The translations under genes were made by a program, and so were the position numbers. Of a stretch of DNA of 64,000 nucleotides, positions 41,441 through 49,410 are shown piece after piece. Source of the DNA: Aestuariibacter sp. A3R04 (GTDB taxonomy: Bacteria > Pseudomonadota > Gammaproteobacteria > Enterobacterales > Alteromonadaceae); assembly GCF_018860805.1 (NCBI RefSeq), contig NZ_JAHKQR010000016.1:1-64000 (forward strand), given 5' to 3'. The notes beneath the pieces are model-generated. The model did no database searches and was not told where the DNA came from. It saw only the letters and a program-made list of their open reading frames with translations. The first letter of the stretch is position 1, and each line of letters begins with the position of its first letter.

Positions 41441-42612
41441 ATTTTGTACCGCTCCACCAGTTGTTTGGAGATAATAATGCGTTGCATTTCGTTGGTTCCC
41501 TCACCAATACACATCAGCATGGCATCGCGATAAAAACGCTCAATGTCATATTCCACTGAATAACTGTAACCACCAAAAATGCGCATAGCTTCATTGGCGC
41601 AAAAAACACCCGCTTCAGAACCAAAGTACTTGGCCATGCCGGCCTCCATGTCACATCGCTCACCAGAATCGTATTTATTTGCGGCTTGTTCGATGAGTAA
41701 CCTGGCAGCTTCCACCTTGGTTGCCATTTCACCCAGCTTCAACTGAATTGCCTGATGATTCGCAATTGGCTTGCCGAACGTTTCCCGTTCCTGTGCATAG
41801 CGCACGGCCAGTTCCATGGCGCCTTTTGCAATGCCAGCTCCGCGAGCTGCTACATTAATTCTGCCGAGTTCCAAGCCTCCTACAGCCTGAATAAACCCTT
41901 TGCCTTCTTCCCCGCCAACCAGGTTATCTGCGGGTACGCGAAAATTAGTGAAAACCACCTCGCAGGTATCAATAGCGCGATAGCCCAGCTTTTTCATCTT
42001 TATCACCTCAATGCCGGGCAAGTAGTTGTCGTCGGCATCTTTGGTTTCTATGAAAAACATGGATGTGCCTTTGTGGCGAGGCTCAATGTCAGTATTGGTT
42101 TTCACGAGTACAGCAAGAGAGTTGCCATGCAAAGAGTTGGTGATCCAGGTTTTCGCGCCGTTGATGATATAGTCGTCACCATCTCGCACAGCAGTCGTTC
42201 GAATTGCCTGTAAATCACTGCCTGCATTGGGTTCCGTTAAGGCAATGCCGCCACGGAGCTCTCCTTCTACCATACGCGGTAAAATTCGCGCTTTTTGCTC
42301 CTCAGTACCGCAACGCTCGATAAGAGAGGCCTGAATGAGGTGTGAATTAAATATACCTCCCGGCGCCATCCATGCTGAAGCCACTTTAATGACAATTTTG
42401 GCGTAAATAGACGCGGGCAATCCCATGCCGCCGTAGTCCTGAGAAATGGTTGCACCAAACAACCCCAGCGACTTCATTTGCTCTACCAGCTGGTGAGGAT
42501 ATTTATCCTCCTGATCATATTCTTTCGCTATGGGCCGTACATCGTTTTCTACCCACTTATCAATCATATCCAGAATGGCAACTTCATCTTCTTTTGACCA
42601 GACTTCTGACAT
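41437..42612 (-). CDS. Acyl-CoA dehydrogenase
   Basis: 391-residue flavoprotein that inserts a 2,3 double bond in an acyl-CoA and passes electrons to ETF. ATG 42612 has AAGGA 7 nt upstream. FAD/substrate motifs are IALTEPNAGSDLQA (about residue 128), WITNSLHGN and ETFGKPIANHQAIQLKLGEM. The C-terminal catalytic glutamate is in MCIGEGTNEMQRIII. The island ETF pair is the likely partner. The chain specificity cannot be read here. Confidence 0.9.
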   Translation of the reverse strand: MSEVWSKEDEVAILDMIDKWVENDVRPIAKEYDQEDKYPHQLVEQMKSLGLFGATISQDYGGMGLPASIYAKIVIKVASAWMAPGGIFNSHLIQASLIERCGTEEQKARILPRMVEGELRGGIALTEPNAGSDLQAIRTTAVRDGDDYIINGAKTWITNSLHGNSLAVLVKTNTDIEPRHKGTSMFFIETKDADDNYLPGIEVIKMKKLGYRAIDTCEVVFTNFRVPADNLVGGEEGKGFIQAVGGLELGRINVAARGAGIAKGAMELAVRYAQERETFGKPIANHQAIQLKLGEMATKVEAARLLIEQAANKYDSGERCDMEAGMAKYFGSEAGVFCANEAMRIFGGYSYSVEYDIERFYRDAMLMCIGEGTNEMQRIIISKQLVERYKI

Positions 42613-42629
42613 CACAATGTCCTTCTATG

Positions 42630-43145
42630 TTAATCGATGAGATCTTCAACGGCATGGCCGGTTTTGGCGATAAGCATCTTGCGCACAAACTGGCAAACCT
42701 GTACGCCATCCTGATTCTTCCCAATGGTTCGAATAGTCACGATGCCCTGCGTTGGACGGGATTTGGACTCCCGCTTTTCCAGCACCTCGGACTCGGCGTA
42801 TAAGGTGTCGCCAGCAAATAGCGGATGGGTCATTCGAATGTCATCCCAGCCCAGATTTGCGATGGCTTTTTGACTACAATCCGTCACGCTCATTCCCACC
42901 ATCAGTGCAACGGTAAGTGGCGAGCAAACAATGGTGCGTCCGAACTCAGATTTTTTCGCAAATTCCTCATCGAAATGCATGGGATGGGTATTCATGGTCA
43001 TCAGCGTGAACATGTGATTTTCTGTTTCGGTGATGGTTTTCCCAGGGCGATGCTCGTAAACATCACCCACGTGGAAATCTTCAAAGTAACGTCCAAACGT
43101 CTCCCGGTAACGGTTTTCACCGACTTTCTTTACACTCTGTACCAT
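42630..43145 (-). CDS. MaoC-like hydratase (mesaconyl/itaconyl-CoA type)
   Basis: 171-residue hotdog hydratase with the motif TLMTMNTHPMHFDEEFAKKS near residue 48, followed by FGRTIVCSPLTVALMVGM. The N-x-H-P-M-H-F-D form is that of mesaconyl-CoA and itaconyl-CoA hydratases rather than of R-specific enoyl-CoA hydratases. It adds water to a branched unsaturated dicarboxyl-CoA. The CitE-like lyase directly upstream would cleave the product. Confidence 0.85.
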   Translation of the reverse strand: MVQSVKKVGENRYRETFGRYFEDFHVGDVYEHRPGKTITETENHMFTLMTMNTHPMHFDEEFAKKSEFGRTIVCSPLTVALMVGMSVTDCSQKAIANLGWDDIRMTHPLFAGDTLYAESEVLEKRESKSRPTQGIVTIRTIGKNQDGVQVCQFVRKMLIAKTGHAVEDLID

Positions 43146-43148
43146 CTG

Positions 43149-43994
43149 TTATTCCTCATTCACGTGTTCATTGTCAGCGGCGCTTGCCAGCTGAAGTGTT
43201 CTCTTCGCCGCCAAAATAATGGGCCGGTCGACCATTTGACCATTCACCACCACCACACCTGCATCGTCTTGTCCATTCACGGCATTCTGGATGGCGCGCG
43301 CTTTTTCAATTTGTGCGTCTGTGGGACAAAAGGCGCGGTGTATCGTGTTAATTTGGCACGGGTGAATAGCCGCTTTAGCAGTAAAGCCCAGCGCTTTAAT
43401 TTTTTGTGTTTCTGCCAGGAGCCCGGCGTCATCTTTAATATCCACAAAGGGCACATCAATCAGATCTACACCCGCCTTAGCTGCCGCCAGAACCAGTTGG
43501 CTGCGAGTGTGCAGTAGCGGCTCATAGGAAAAATCGCAGCGTAACTCTGCCGACATATCAGCGCCCCCGAACATCAGCGCTGCGACCCTGTCTGAACGGG
43601 CGGCGATGTTGGCTGCCTGTGCGAGACCCTCAATAGTTTCAATCAGCGCAATGATGCGGGTTTCGGTATTCTCCAACTGTTCACAAGCATTATCGATGTG
43701 CTCTACTGAATCGCATTTAGCCAACATGACAAACTGCGGCTGTACTTTGGCTAGTGAGACTAAATCGTCGACACCTAATGGAGAAGATAAGGGGTTAACA
43801 CGAACACATAGCTTTCGGCCGAATTGTCTGACTGCGCTACTGGCAGCTTCCCGTGCCGTGTGCTTATCGCTGGGAAGTACAGCGTCTTCTAGGTCGATAC
43901 ACACCAGATCTGCGCCAGCGTTTAATGCTTTTTCAAAACGCTCGGGTTTAGAACCCGGCACAAATAACAATGAGCGAATAAGGTTATTCATCAT
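43149..43994 (-). CDS. CitE-like acyl-CoA lyase
   Basis: 281-residue TIM-barrel of the HpcH/HpaI-CitE family. Motifs: RSLLFVPGSKPERFEKAL, VCIDLEDAVLPSDK (metal/acid), CVRVNPLSS, IALIETIEG (metal Glu), MFGGADMSAEL and the C-terminal KAAIHPCQINTIH. Such enzymes cleave malyl-CoA, citramalyl-CoA or relatives to a 2-oxo acid plus acyl-CoA. With the MaoC-like hydratase the pair matches itaconate/mesaconate-type chemistry. It overlaps the PuuE-like gene by 11 nt. Confidence 0.87.
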   Translation of the reverse strand: MMNNLIRSLLFVPGSKPERFEKALNAGADLVCIDLEDAVLPSDKHTAREAASSAVRQFGRKLCVRVNPLSSPLGVDDLVSLAKVQPQFVMLAKCDSVEHIDNACEQLENTETRIIALIETIEGLAQAANIAARSDRVAALMFGGADMSAELRCDFSYEPLLHTRSQLVLAAAKAGVDLIDVPFVDIKDDAGLLAETQKIKALGFTAKAAIHPCQINTIHRAFCPTDAQIEKARAIQNAVNGQDDAGVVVVNGQMVDRPIILAAKRTLQLASAADNEHVNEE

Positions 43995-44880
43995 GACCGC
44001 CCGGTTTGGTCACCTGTTTTTGAAAATGTGTTGCGATGTCCTGACGAGTGGCAAACCAGACACCTGGCTTACTTTTGACGTACTCGAAAAAAGCCTTTAG
44101 CGCCCAAATGCGGCCAGGTCTGCCAATAATGCGTAAGTGCAGCCCAAGACTCATCATCCGGGTTTGCGTTTCACCTTCCTCATACAGCACGTCAAATGTA
44201 TCTTTGGCGTATTTGAGCCAGGCTTCCGGTGTATAAGATGGTGCTACCCACATTTTCATATCGTTGGAATCAAGGGCGTAAGGAACAATCACCATAGGCT
44301 CTTGCGACCCCTCTACGGCGTCCCAAAAGGGCTTGTCTCCACTGTAATCATCCATGTGGTAAAGAAACCCTTCTTCCTGTAATAGGCGCCGGGTGTTCTC
44401 GGTCAACAAATAACGGGATAGCCAACCGTAAGGACGCTGCCCGGTGGTTTTTTCAATACTCGCCACGGCATCCTGAATGAATTGTCGTTCTTGCGCTTCG
44501 TTCATGCGAAACTGATGTACCCAACGATAACCATGAGAGCAGGCTTCGTCGCCCCGGGCGGCAATGGCTTTCGCCAGATAGGGCGCGCGCTCAAGAGACA
44601 CGGCCGCTGCTGTCCAGGTTGCACGCACGCCATATTCATCCAACAAACGAATGATACGAGGCCCGCCTTCATTAATGCCATACTGGTAATTCGACTCATT
44701 GCCGTAGTTACGCATTGGCTTTTTCAGGTGTACTTGTAATTCATCGACAGGCTCCATACCTTTGTCGCCATCTTTTACGGAATACTCAGACCCTTCTTCC
44801 ACATTGACAACAATGGACATTGCCAGTCGGGCGTTGCCCGGCCATTCATAATCTTTAGTCATATCGCTTCTTTCACTCAT
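43984..44880 (-). CDS. PuuE-like polysaccharide-deacetylase-fold hydrolase 1
   Basis: About 298 residues of the PuuE allantoinase/cyclic-imidase group. Features: IVVNVEEGSEYS in place of the deacetylase T-F-D-D motif, DEACSHGYRWVHQFRMNEAQ, TGQRPYGWLSRYLLTENTRR, DSNDMKMW and MMSLGLHLRIIGRPGR. PuuE-type enzymes open cyclic amides (allantoin), and Pseudomonas imidases belong to this fold. Starts at 44925 and 44862 are also possible. The substrate is likely a cyclic imide, lactam or ureide; this is inferred from the family. Confidence 0.83.
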   Translation of the reverse strand: MSERSDMTKDYEWPGNARLAMSIVVNVEEGSEYSVKDGDKGMEPVDELQVHLKKPMRNYGNESNYQYGINEGGPRIIRLLDEYGVRATWTAAAVSLERAPYLAKAIAARGDEACSHGYRWVHQFRMNEAQERQFIQDAVASIEKTTGQRPYGWLSRYLLTENTRRLLQEEGFLYHMDDYSGDKPFWDAVEGSQEPMVIVPYALDSNDMKMWVAPSYTPEAWLKYAKDTFDVLYEEGETQTRMMSLGLHLRIIGRPGRIWALKAFFEYVKSKPGVWFATRQDIATHFQKQVTKPGGHDE

Positions 44881-44930
44881 GTAGTGTTCGCCGTGGACAA
44901 GACGTCGCCGCGTAAACGACGCCATGGGCT

Positions 44931-45773
44931 TTAGTGGTATTCTTCTCCGCCGGATACATTCATACTTTCTCCGGTGATATAGCTCGCTTCATCTGAGCAC
45001 AAGAACGCGCAAGCTTTGGCGATGTCTTCCTGCATACCAGGGCGTCCCAGTGGAATGCGGGCTTTCATGTCCTCCATGTACTTCTCATGCCCTTTTCCGG
45101 TTACACCGGAGAAATGTGCGTTTTGCCACGCGCCGAGGCCTGTGGTCACGTGATTGGGACAAATCTGATTCACGGTAATATGATGTGGCCCCAATTCCAG
45201 CGCAGCCGTGCGGGTTAAGCCATTCATGCCGTGTTTGGAAGTGGTGTAGGCGGATGCGTGTGGGAAAGCAGATTTCGATGCCTGAGAGCCAATGTTGATG
45301 ATCCGGCCTCCCTTACCTTGCTCAACCATCATTTCTGCGGCGTATTTGACGCCTAAAAACGCGCCGCGTAAATTGACGTTCATCACCGCGTCCCATTCGC
45401 TTACATCCATGTCCAAAATGGGTTTCATCAAATACCCAATGCCAGCATTGTTAACCCAGATATCAAGGCTGCCATAAGTATCTACTGCAAACTGCGCGGC
45501 ACCTTTGACTTCTTCCGGACTCATGACATTGCAGATATAGCTGCTGGCTTCTCCGCCAGCGGATTTAATTTCCTCAACGATTTGCTGCATCTCTTTGGTA
45601 GTGCCAATAGCATCTTCTGGCATCAACTGCCCTTGAGCACTACCAATATCGGTGATCACAACTTTACAGCCCTCTTCCGCAAGTCTTTTTGCCATGGCTT
45701 CGCCCAGCCCTTTGTGACGACCGGCGCCGGTAATCAATGCCACCTTGTCCGCGAGTTCCGGATATTTAGCCAT
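44931..45773 (-). CDS. Short-chain dehydrogenase/reductase
   Basis: 280-residue SDR. The cofactor site is TGAGRHKGLGEAMAKRL near residue 16, with CNVMSPEEV, VNNAGIGYLMKP and the catalytic Tyr-Lys in AYTTSKHGMNGLT near residue 183. Oxidises an alcohol or reduces a ketone with NAD(P). Second gene of the HapK operon, 2 nt after HapK. Substrate unknown. Confidence 0.9.
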   Translation of the reverse strand: MAKYPELADKVALITGAGRHKGLGEAMAKRLAEEGCKVVITDIGSAQGQLMPEDAIGTTKEMQQIVEEIKSAGGEASSYICNVMSPEEVKGAAQFAVDTYGSLDIWVNNAGIGYLMKPILDMDVSEWDAVMNVNLRGAFLGVKYAAEMMVEQGKGGRIINIGSQASKSAFPHASAYTTSKHGMNGLTRTAALELGPHHITVNQICPNHVTTGLGAWQNAHFSGVTGKGHEKYMEDMKARIPLGRPGMQEDIAKACAFLCSDEASYITGESMNVSGGEEYH

Positions 45774-45775
45774 GA

Positions 45776-46090
45776 TTATGCTCCTAGCTTTGAAGTCAGA
45801 ATAAACATCGGATTGTCAGCGAAGGACTGAAACTCAGCGGCCACGTTTTGCATAACGTCAGTAGAGACATCCTTGCCAAACTGCTCCATATCGTTGACAT
45901 CAATAATTTCTACATAGGCATAGGGCGGCGTGGCTTCAGACATCAACAAACCTTCTGCTTTTAGCACATCGAATCTGTCTACAGACGGCAACCTACCAGC
46001 TGCAGGCATATCAGTTTCCCTTGCCCATTTTTGATAAACCGCTTCATCAACGCCGGGTTTGAGGTTAAATAACACAACGATAGTTGTCAT
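45776..46090 (-). CDS. HapK/RedY-like small protein
   Basis: 104 residues: MTTIVVLFNLKPGVDEAVYQ, then RLPSVDRFDVLKAEGLL, YVEIIDVNDMEQFGKDVST and a FADNPMFIL tail. This fits the REDY-like HapK family of dimeric alpha/beta barrels, named after a protein of the prodigiosin cluster of Hahella. The biochemical role is unclear. As first gene of an eight-gene operon it is probably an enzyme or ligand carrier. The link to pyrrole chemistry is suggestive only. The family call is from memory. Confidence 0.65.
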   Translation of the reverse strand: MTTIVVLFNLKPGVDEAVYQKWARETDMPAAGRLPSVDRFDVLKAEGLLMSEATPPYAYVEIIDVNDMEQFGKDVSTDVMQNVAAEFQSFADNPMFILTSKLGA

Positions 46091-46127
46091 AGGGATGTCC
46101 TTGCTGTGAGGTTATTTCTTATTTAAA

Positions 46128-46142
46128 TTTGTACGGACAAAT
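46128..46142. promoter_or_regulatory. GntR-type operator at the HapK promoter
   Basis: ATTTGT / ACAAAT arms around ACGG; 10-mer core GTACGGAC resembles GTCCGGAC at 30281. It overlaps the downstream end of the -10 box, the classic place for a repressor. Confidence 0.65.
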
Positions 46143-46168
46143 TTATTAATAGCAGTGTGTAAAGTCAA
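46140..46168 (-). promoter_or_regulatory. Promoter of the HapK operon
   Basis: Minus strand: -35 TTGACT (46168-46163), 17-nt spacer, -10 TAAATT (46145-46140). The start would be near 46133, about 43 nt before the HapK ATG. The GntR-type palindrome overlaps the -10, and an FNR-type box is centred near -71.5. Confidence 0.6.
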
Positions 46169-46197
46169 CGAGAGCAAGGATGCAAGGCAGGGGGAAA

Positions 46198-46211
46198 TTG
46201 ACAATTCTCAA
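46198..46211. promoter_or_regulatory. FNR/FixK-type box, HapK operon
   Basis: TTGACAATTCTCAA, one mismatch. Its centre lies about 71.5 nt upstream of the predicted start, a class I activation position. Confidence 0.55.
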
Positions 46212-46282
46212 ATCGTCGCAACGGGTGAAAAAATTCGGCACTATTTGTGTTGTACGCGCCGGGAGTAAGCTTGCAAACCGGG

Positions 46283-47680
46283 TTAAAACCACCATGGCGA
46301 TGGCGTACCGGTGTTGCGGATAAATGCTTTTTTCCTGACAAACCGCATGATGGCATCTTTCCCCATTCTCGAGCCCCCCATTCCCGACAACTTAAACGAC
46401 TGTTTTTCCGCTTCGTGAACCAGAGCGGTTAACGATGCGTCGTTGATACTCACAGCACCTGCGTGTAACTGTGATGCAATACTGTAAGCGCGATCCAGGT
46501 TGCGGCTGAATACCGCCGCCGAGAGCCCGTATTCCGTATCATTGGCTTTCTGTACTGCCTGCGCATCGGACGTCACCACCACTACCGGCAAAATAGCGGC
46601 AAAGGTCTCTTCCTTAAGTACTTTCATTTCATCGGTAACGTTGTGCAAGAGCGTTGGCTGGCAGTAGGCACCGCCACCTAACTCGACGACTTCACCGCCA
46701 CAAAGGACTTTGGCCCCTTTTTCCTTTGCATCTGCCAACTGACCCTTAACAATGTCAATTTGTGCAGACGAGATAATGGGACCAATGTGCCCTGCGGTGA
46801 CATCTGGGAAGTTGTGTTTTAGGTTTTGCACACAGTTTGTGAGTTTTTCGATAAAGACCTCAGCCACCTTTTCATGCACGTAAACACGCTCCAAGCTCAT
46901 GCATGACTGCCCGGCATTCACCATACTCCCCCAACACAATGCGCTGGCTGCAACATCCAGGTCGGCGTCTTCACAGACGATCGCAGGATCTTTCCCACCC
47001 AGCTCGAGGAAGGCGGGAATAAACCGCTGCGCACACCTTTGCGCTACTTTGCGCCCGGTGGTAACGGAGCCAGTAAAACAAGTTACGTCCACTGTATCTA
47101 TCAGTGCCTGCCCTGTTTCACCGGTGCCGGTGACCACGTCAAACACCCGGTGTAAAGCCGGAACACTGGCCAGTACCTGACGAAATGGCGAAACGAATCT
47201 GGAAGTGACTTCACTGGGTTTGAGCAACACTGAACACCCCGCCAGTAACGCGGGAATGGTATCGACCATCGACAACAGCAAAGGAAAATTCCAAGGGCTT
47301 ATCACGCCCACACACTGGTAGGGCAAATAAGACTGGGTGATTTCCAGAAAGGGGATCTGCCCTGCTCTGGCCGGGGGCATTGAAAGTAACACTGCGGCAT
47401 CACCACACCAGCGTTTGATGTTATTGATAACCACATCCACTTCCAGTACCGATTCATGATATCGACCGGTGTCGGTCACCAGAGCATCTATGAGCGTTGC
47501 TCTGGCATCGCCTAGCGCCGCAGCAAAATCACTTAACACAGCAATTCGGTGCTGTACGGTTGCGCGTTCCCACTCAGGTTGACTGGCGCGAAGTAAAGCG
47601 GCTTTTTTGTGGATGAGCTCTGTACTACAGACTTCCAACTCAAAATCTGCTTCACCCGTTCTCGGGTTGCGTATTTGCAT
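46283..47680 (-). CDS. Aldehyde dehydrogenase
   Basis: 465-residue NAD(P) aldehyde dehydrogenase. The catalytic glutamate is in FLELGGKDPAIV near residue 244 and the cysteine in VNAGQSCMSLERVYVH near residue 278. VISPWNFPLLLS forms part of the cofactor site. Last gene of the six-gene methyltransferase/nitrilase operon, 1 nt after the nitrilase-like gene. The aldehyde is unknown. Confidence 0.92.
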   Translation of the reverse strand: MQIRNPRTGEADFELEVCSTELIHKKAALLRASQPEWERATVQHRIAVLSDFAAALGDARATLIDALVTDTGRYHESVLEVDVVINNIKRWCGDAAVLLSMPPARAGQIPFLEITQSYLPYQCVGVISPWNFPLLLSMVDTIPALLAGCSVLLKPSEVTSRFVSPFRQVLASVPALHRVFDVVTGTGETGQALIDTVDVTCFTGSVTTGRKVAQRCAQRFIPAFLELGGKDPAIVCEDADLDVAASALCWGSMVNAGQSCMSLERVYVHEKVAEVFIEKLTNCVQNLKHNFPDVTAGHIGPIISSAQIDIVKGQLADAKEKGAKVLCGGEVVELGGGAYCQPTLLHNVTDEMKVLKEETFAAILPVVVVTSDAQAVQKANDTEYGLSAAVFSRNLDRAYSIASQLHAGAVSINDASLTALVHEAEKQSFKLSGMGGSRMGKDAIMRFVRKKAFIRNTGTPSPWWF

Positions 47681-47681
47681 A

Positions 47682-48722
47682 TTATTCCTTTATCACTCCG
47701 GTTTTCCGAAGGCGTGCGATGGTGTCACTTTGAGTTTGCATAAAATGGCTTCGCTCAACGGTTTTCATATCACCATTTTCATTTAGCATGGTATTTGCCG
47801 GGTATACCTCCTGCTTGTAAAAGGGTACAAATAACTCATTTCGCTGCCTCGACAATAAATTACCCATACCCGGCTTATTGCGATAGCGACGCAGCGCAGC
47901 AAGATCAATTTCGCTGTTGGCCACCATAGATTCTCCCATAGCAGCTTCAATCATGACTTCCCCTTTAAAATTCACCAGCTTGGAAAGACCGTCTGTGGAT
48001 TCCGCCGGGAAATCGATATCTGCAATGCCGGCAGAATTTGCCGAAACAACATAAGCGAGGTTTTCCTGTGCTCTTGCTCGTTTCGCAATGTCTTTCGGTG
48101 TGAGGTTTGGTGCTCCTACCTCTGACGAAGAGTGCAAGAACACCTCTGCTCCCTGCATACCGAGCGCACGAGCGATTTCCGGATACAGAATTTCCTCCGA
48201 CGCAATGGTAGCCAGGTTCCCTAACGGCGTTTGTGCAACGGGGAATAGCCCTTCTAAGCCATAGATATCAAGGTATTTATCAAGTACATCGTGAGGTGTA
48301 GGTGCAAACATTGACACCAGTCGGCGATAACGATGTATACAGTTACCTGTATCATCGAGAATGAAGCTTGTTTGGAAATATAAACCGGGAAAATGATCGT
48401 CCAGTTCATACAAGTTGCCTGACAAATAGATGCCGTTGTCCTGTGCAATTCTGCCGAGTAATGCGTATTCTTTGCCTTCGGGTATTATGCAGGCTTTTTG
48501 TTGCCAATGGGCAAAGCTCTCACCCATTGGGAAACCCGTCAAAAAATATTCGGGTAACACCACCAGTTTAACCCCTGGACCGACAAACCCTTTAGCGCCG
48601 CGAATATGTCGGCCCACACGGTCAATATTTGCGTTTATTTTATCTCTGGCATCTTCGGTGGAAAGACGATTCACTGCAAAACACCGGGTTTGCAACGCCA
48701 TTGCGGTATAAGCTTGCGACAT
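47682..48722 (-). CDS. Nitrilase-superfamily protein with altered triad
   Basis: 346 residues with the nitrilase fold. The Glu of the triad is in VVLPEYFLTGFP near residue 58. Where Y-R-K is expected the sequence reads HRYRRLVSMF, and where the nucleophile cysteine is expected it reads TIASEEILYPEIARALG. The triad is thus Glu-Arg-Ser rather than Glu-Lys-Cys. It may bind or process an amide in an altered way, or be inactive. It sits between a DUF1330 and an aldehyde dehydrogenase gene. Confidence 0.83.
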   Translation of the reverse strand: MSQAYTAMALQTRCFAVNRLSTEDARDKINANIDRVGRHIRGAKGFVGPGVKLVVLPEYFLTGFPMGESFAHWQQKACIIPEGKEYALLGRIAQDNGIYLSGNLYELDDHFPGLYFQTSFILDDTGNCIHRYRRLVSMFAPTPHDVLDKYLDIYGLEGLFPVAQTPLGNLATIASEEILYPEIARALGMQGAEVFLHSSSEVGAPNLTPKDIAKRARAQENLAYVVSANSAGIADIDFPAESTDGLSKLVNFKGEVMIEAAMGESMVANSEIDLAALRRYRNKPGMGNLLSRQRNELFVPFYKQEVYPANTMLNENGDMKTVERSHFMQTQSDTIARLRKTGVIKE

Positions 48723-48734
48723 ACATGTGACTCC

Positions 48735-49025
48735 TTATTTCAACCCGTCAACGAGCATGATATTAAAATCTCCCGTTCCCGCTCGTAGACCAATGGCCTG
48801 CTGGTATGCCGACGAATGCCAAAAGGCTTTTGCCGCTTCTTTCGATGACCACTTTGATATCACTACGCTTCCCGGACAGCTATCACCTTCGATCCACTCC
48901 GGCGAACCATCCATGACCACATACTCACCACCAAACTGTTCGATGAGCTGCGGGACCAGGTCGGTATAATCCTTAAAGCGAGACCAGTCAGTCACCGTTG
49001 CCTGTACAATCAAATACGCTGCCAC
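48735..49025 (-). CDS. DUF1330 family protein
   Basis: 96 residues of the DUF1330 dimeric alpha/beta-barrel family: MAAYLIVQATVTDWSRFKDY, FGGEYVVMDGSPEWIEGD, VVISKWSSKEAAKAFWHS and YQQAIGLRAG. Function unknown; homologues often sit in degradation clusters. Third small barrel protein of the island with YciI and HapK. Operon member, 12 nt before the nitrilase-like gene. Confidence 0.8.
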   Translation of the reverse strand: MAAYLIVQATVTDWSRFKDYTDLVPQLIEQFGGEYVVMDGSPEWIEGDSCPGSVVISKWSSKEAAKAFWHSSAYQQAIGLRAGTGDFNIMLVDGLK

Positions 49026-49038
49026 AATTGTCGCCTTC

Positions 49039-49401
49039 TCATTCAGGATGCCTGGTTAAAATGTCTTGCACCTCTTGAACAGACAAGTCATTCACCGCTA
49101 AAGCCTCTCTGTCTTGCTGCAAAATTCGCAGTATTCGGGCGAGGTACTCTTGGGTTTGCAGACTACGCCGCGCGACCTCTTCAGCGTTGGGTTTGTAGTG
49201 CTCCACTTCCTCTCGACTAATAACGCCTTTTTCTTCAAGGAGACATTCCAGCGTATCAATGCGCTCTCTGGCTACAGCCAACTCCATTGCCAACGCCATG
49301 GTAATTGACAGGGTTTGCTCGGTTTGCTTGTCAGCCAGAAAATACGGTCGCTTTCCTTTGGCTTTTGTGCCGGCTAAGTTTACTTTGTCTATATCTGCCA
49401 T
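49039..49401 (-). CDS. Hypothetical protein, coiled-coil
   Basis: 120 residues, not recognised. The middle (ALAMELAVARERIDTLECLL, about 36-55) is strongly helical with heptad character. It continues EEKGVISREEVEHYKPN, a pattern seen in small helical partner proteins. No signal peptide, no cysteine cluster. It lies between the methyltransferase and DUF1330 genes with short gaps, so it is probably a real operon member, perhaps a subunit or scaffold. Confidence 0.6.
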   Translation of the reverse strand: MADIDKVNLAGTKAKGKRPYFLADKQTEQTLSITMALAMELAVARERIDTLECLLEEKGVISREEVEHYKPNAEEVARRSLQTQEYLARILRILQQDREALAVNDLSVQEVQDILTRHPE

Positions 49402-49410
49402 GATTTCCCC

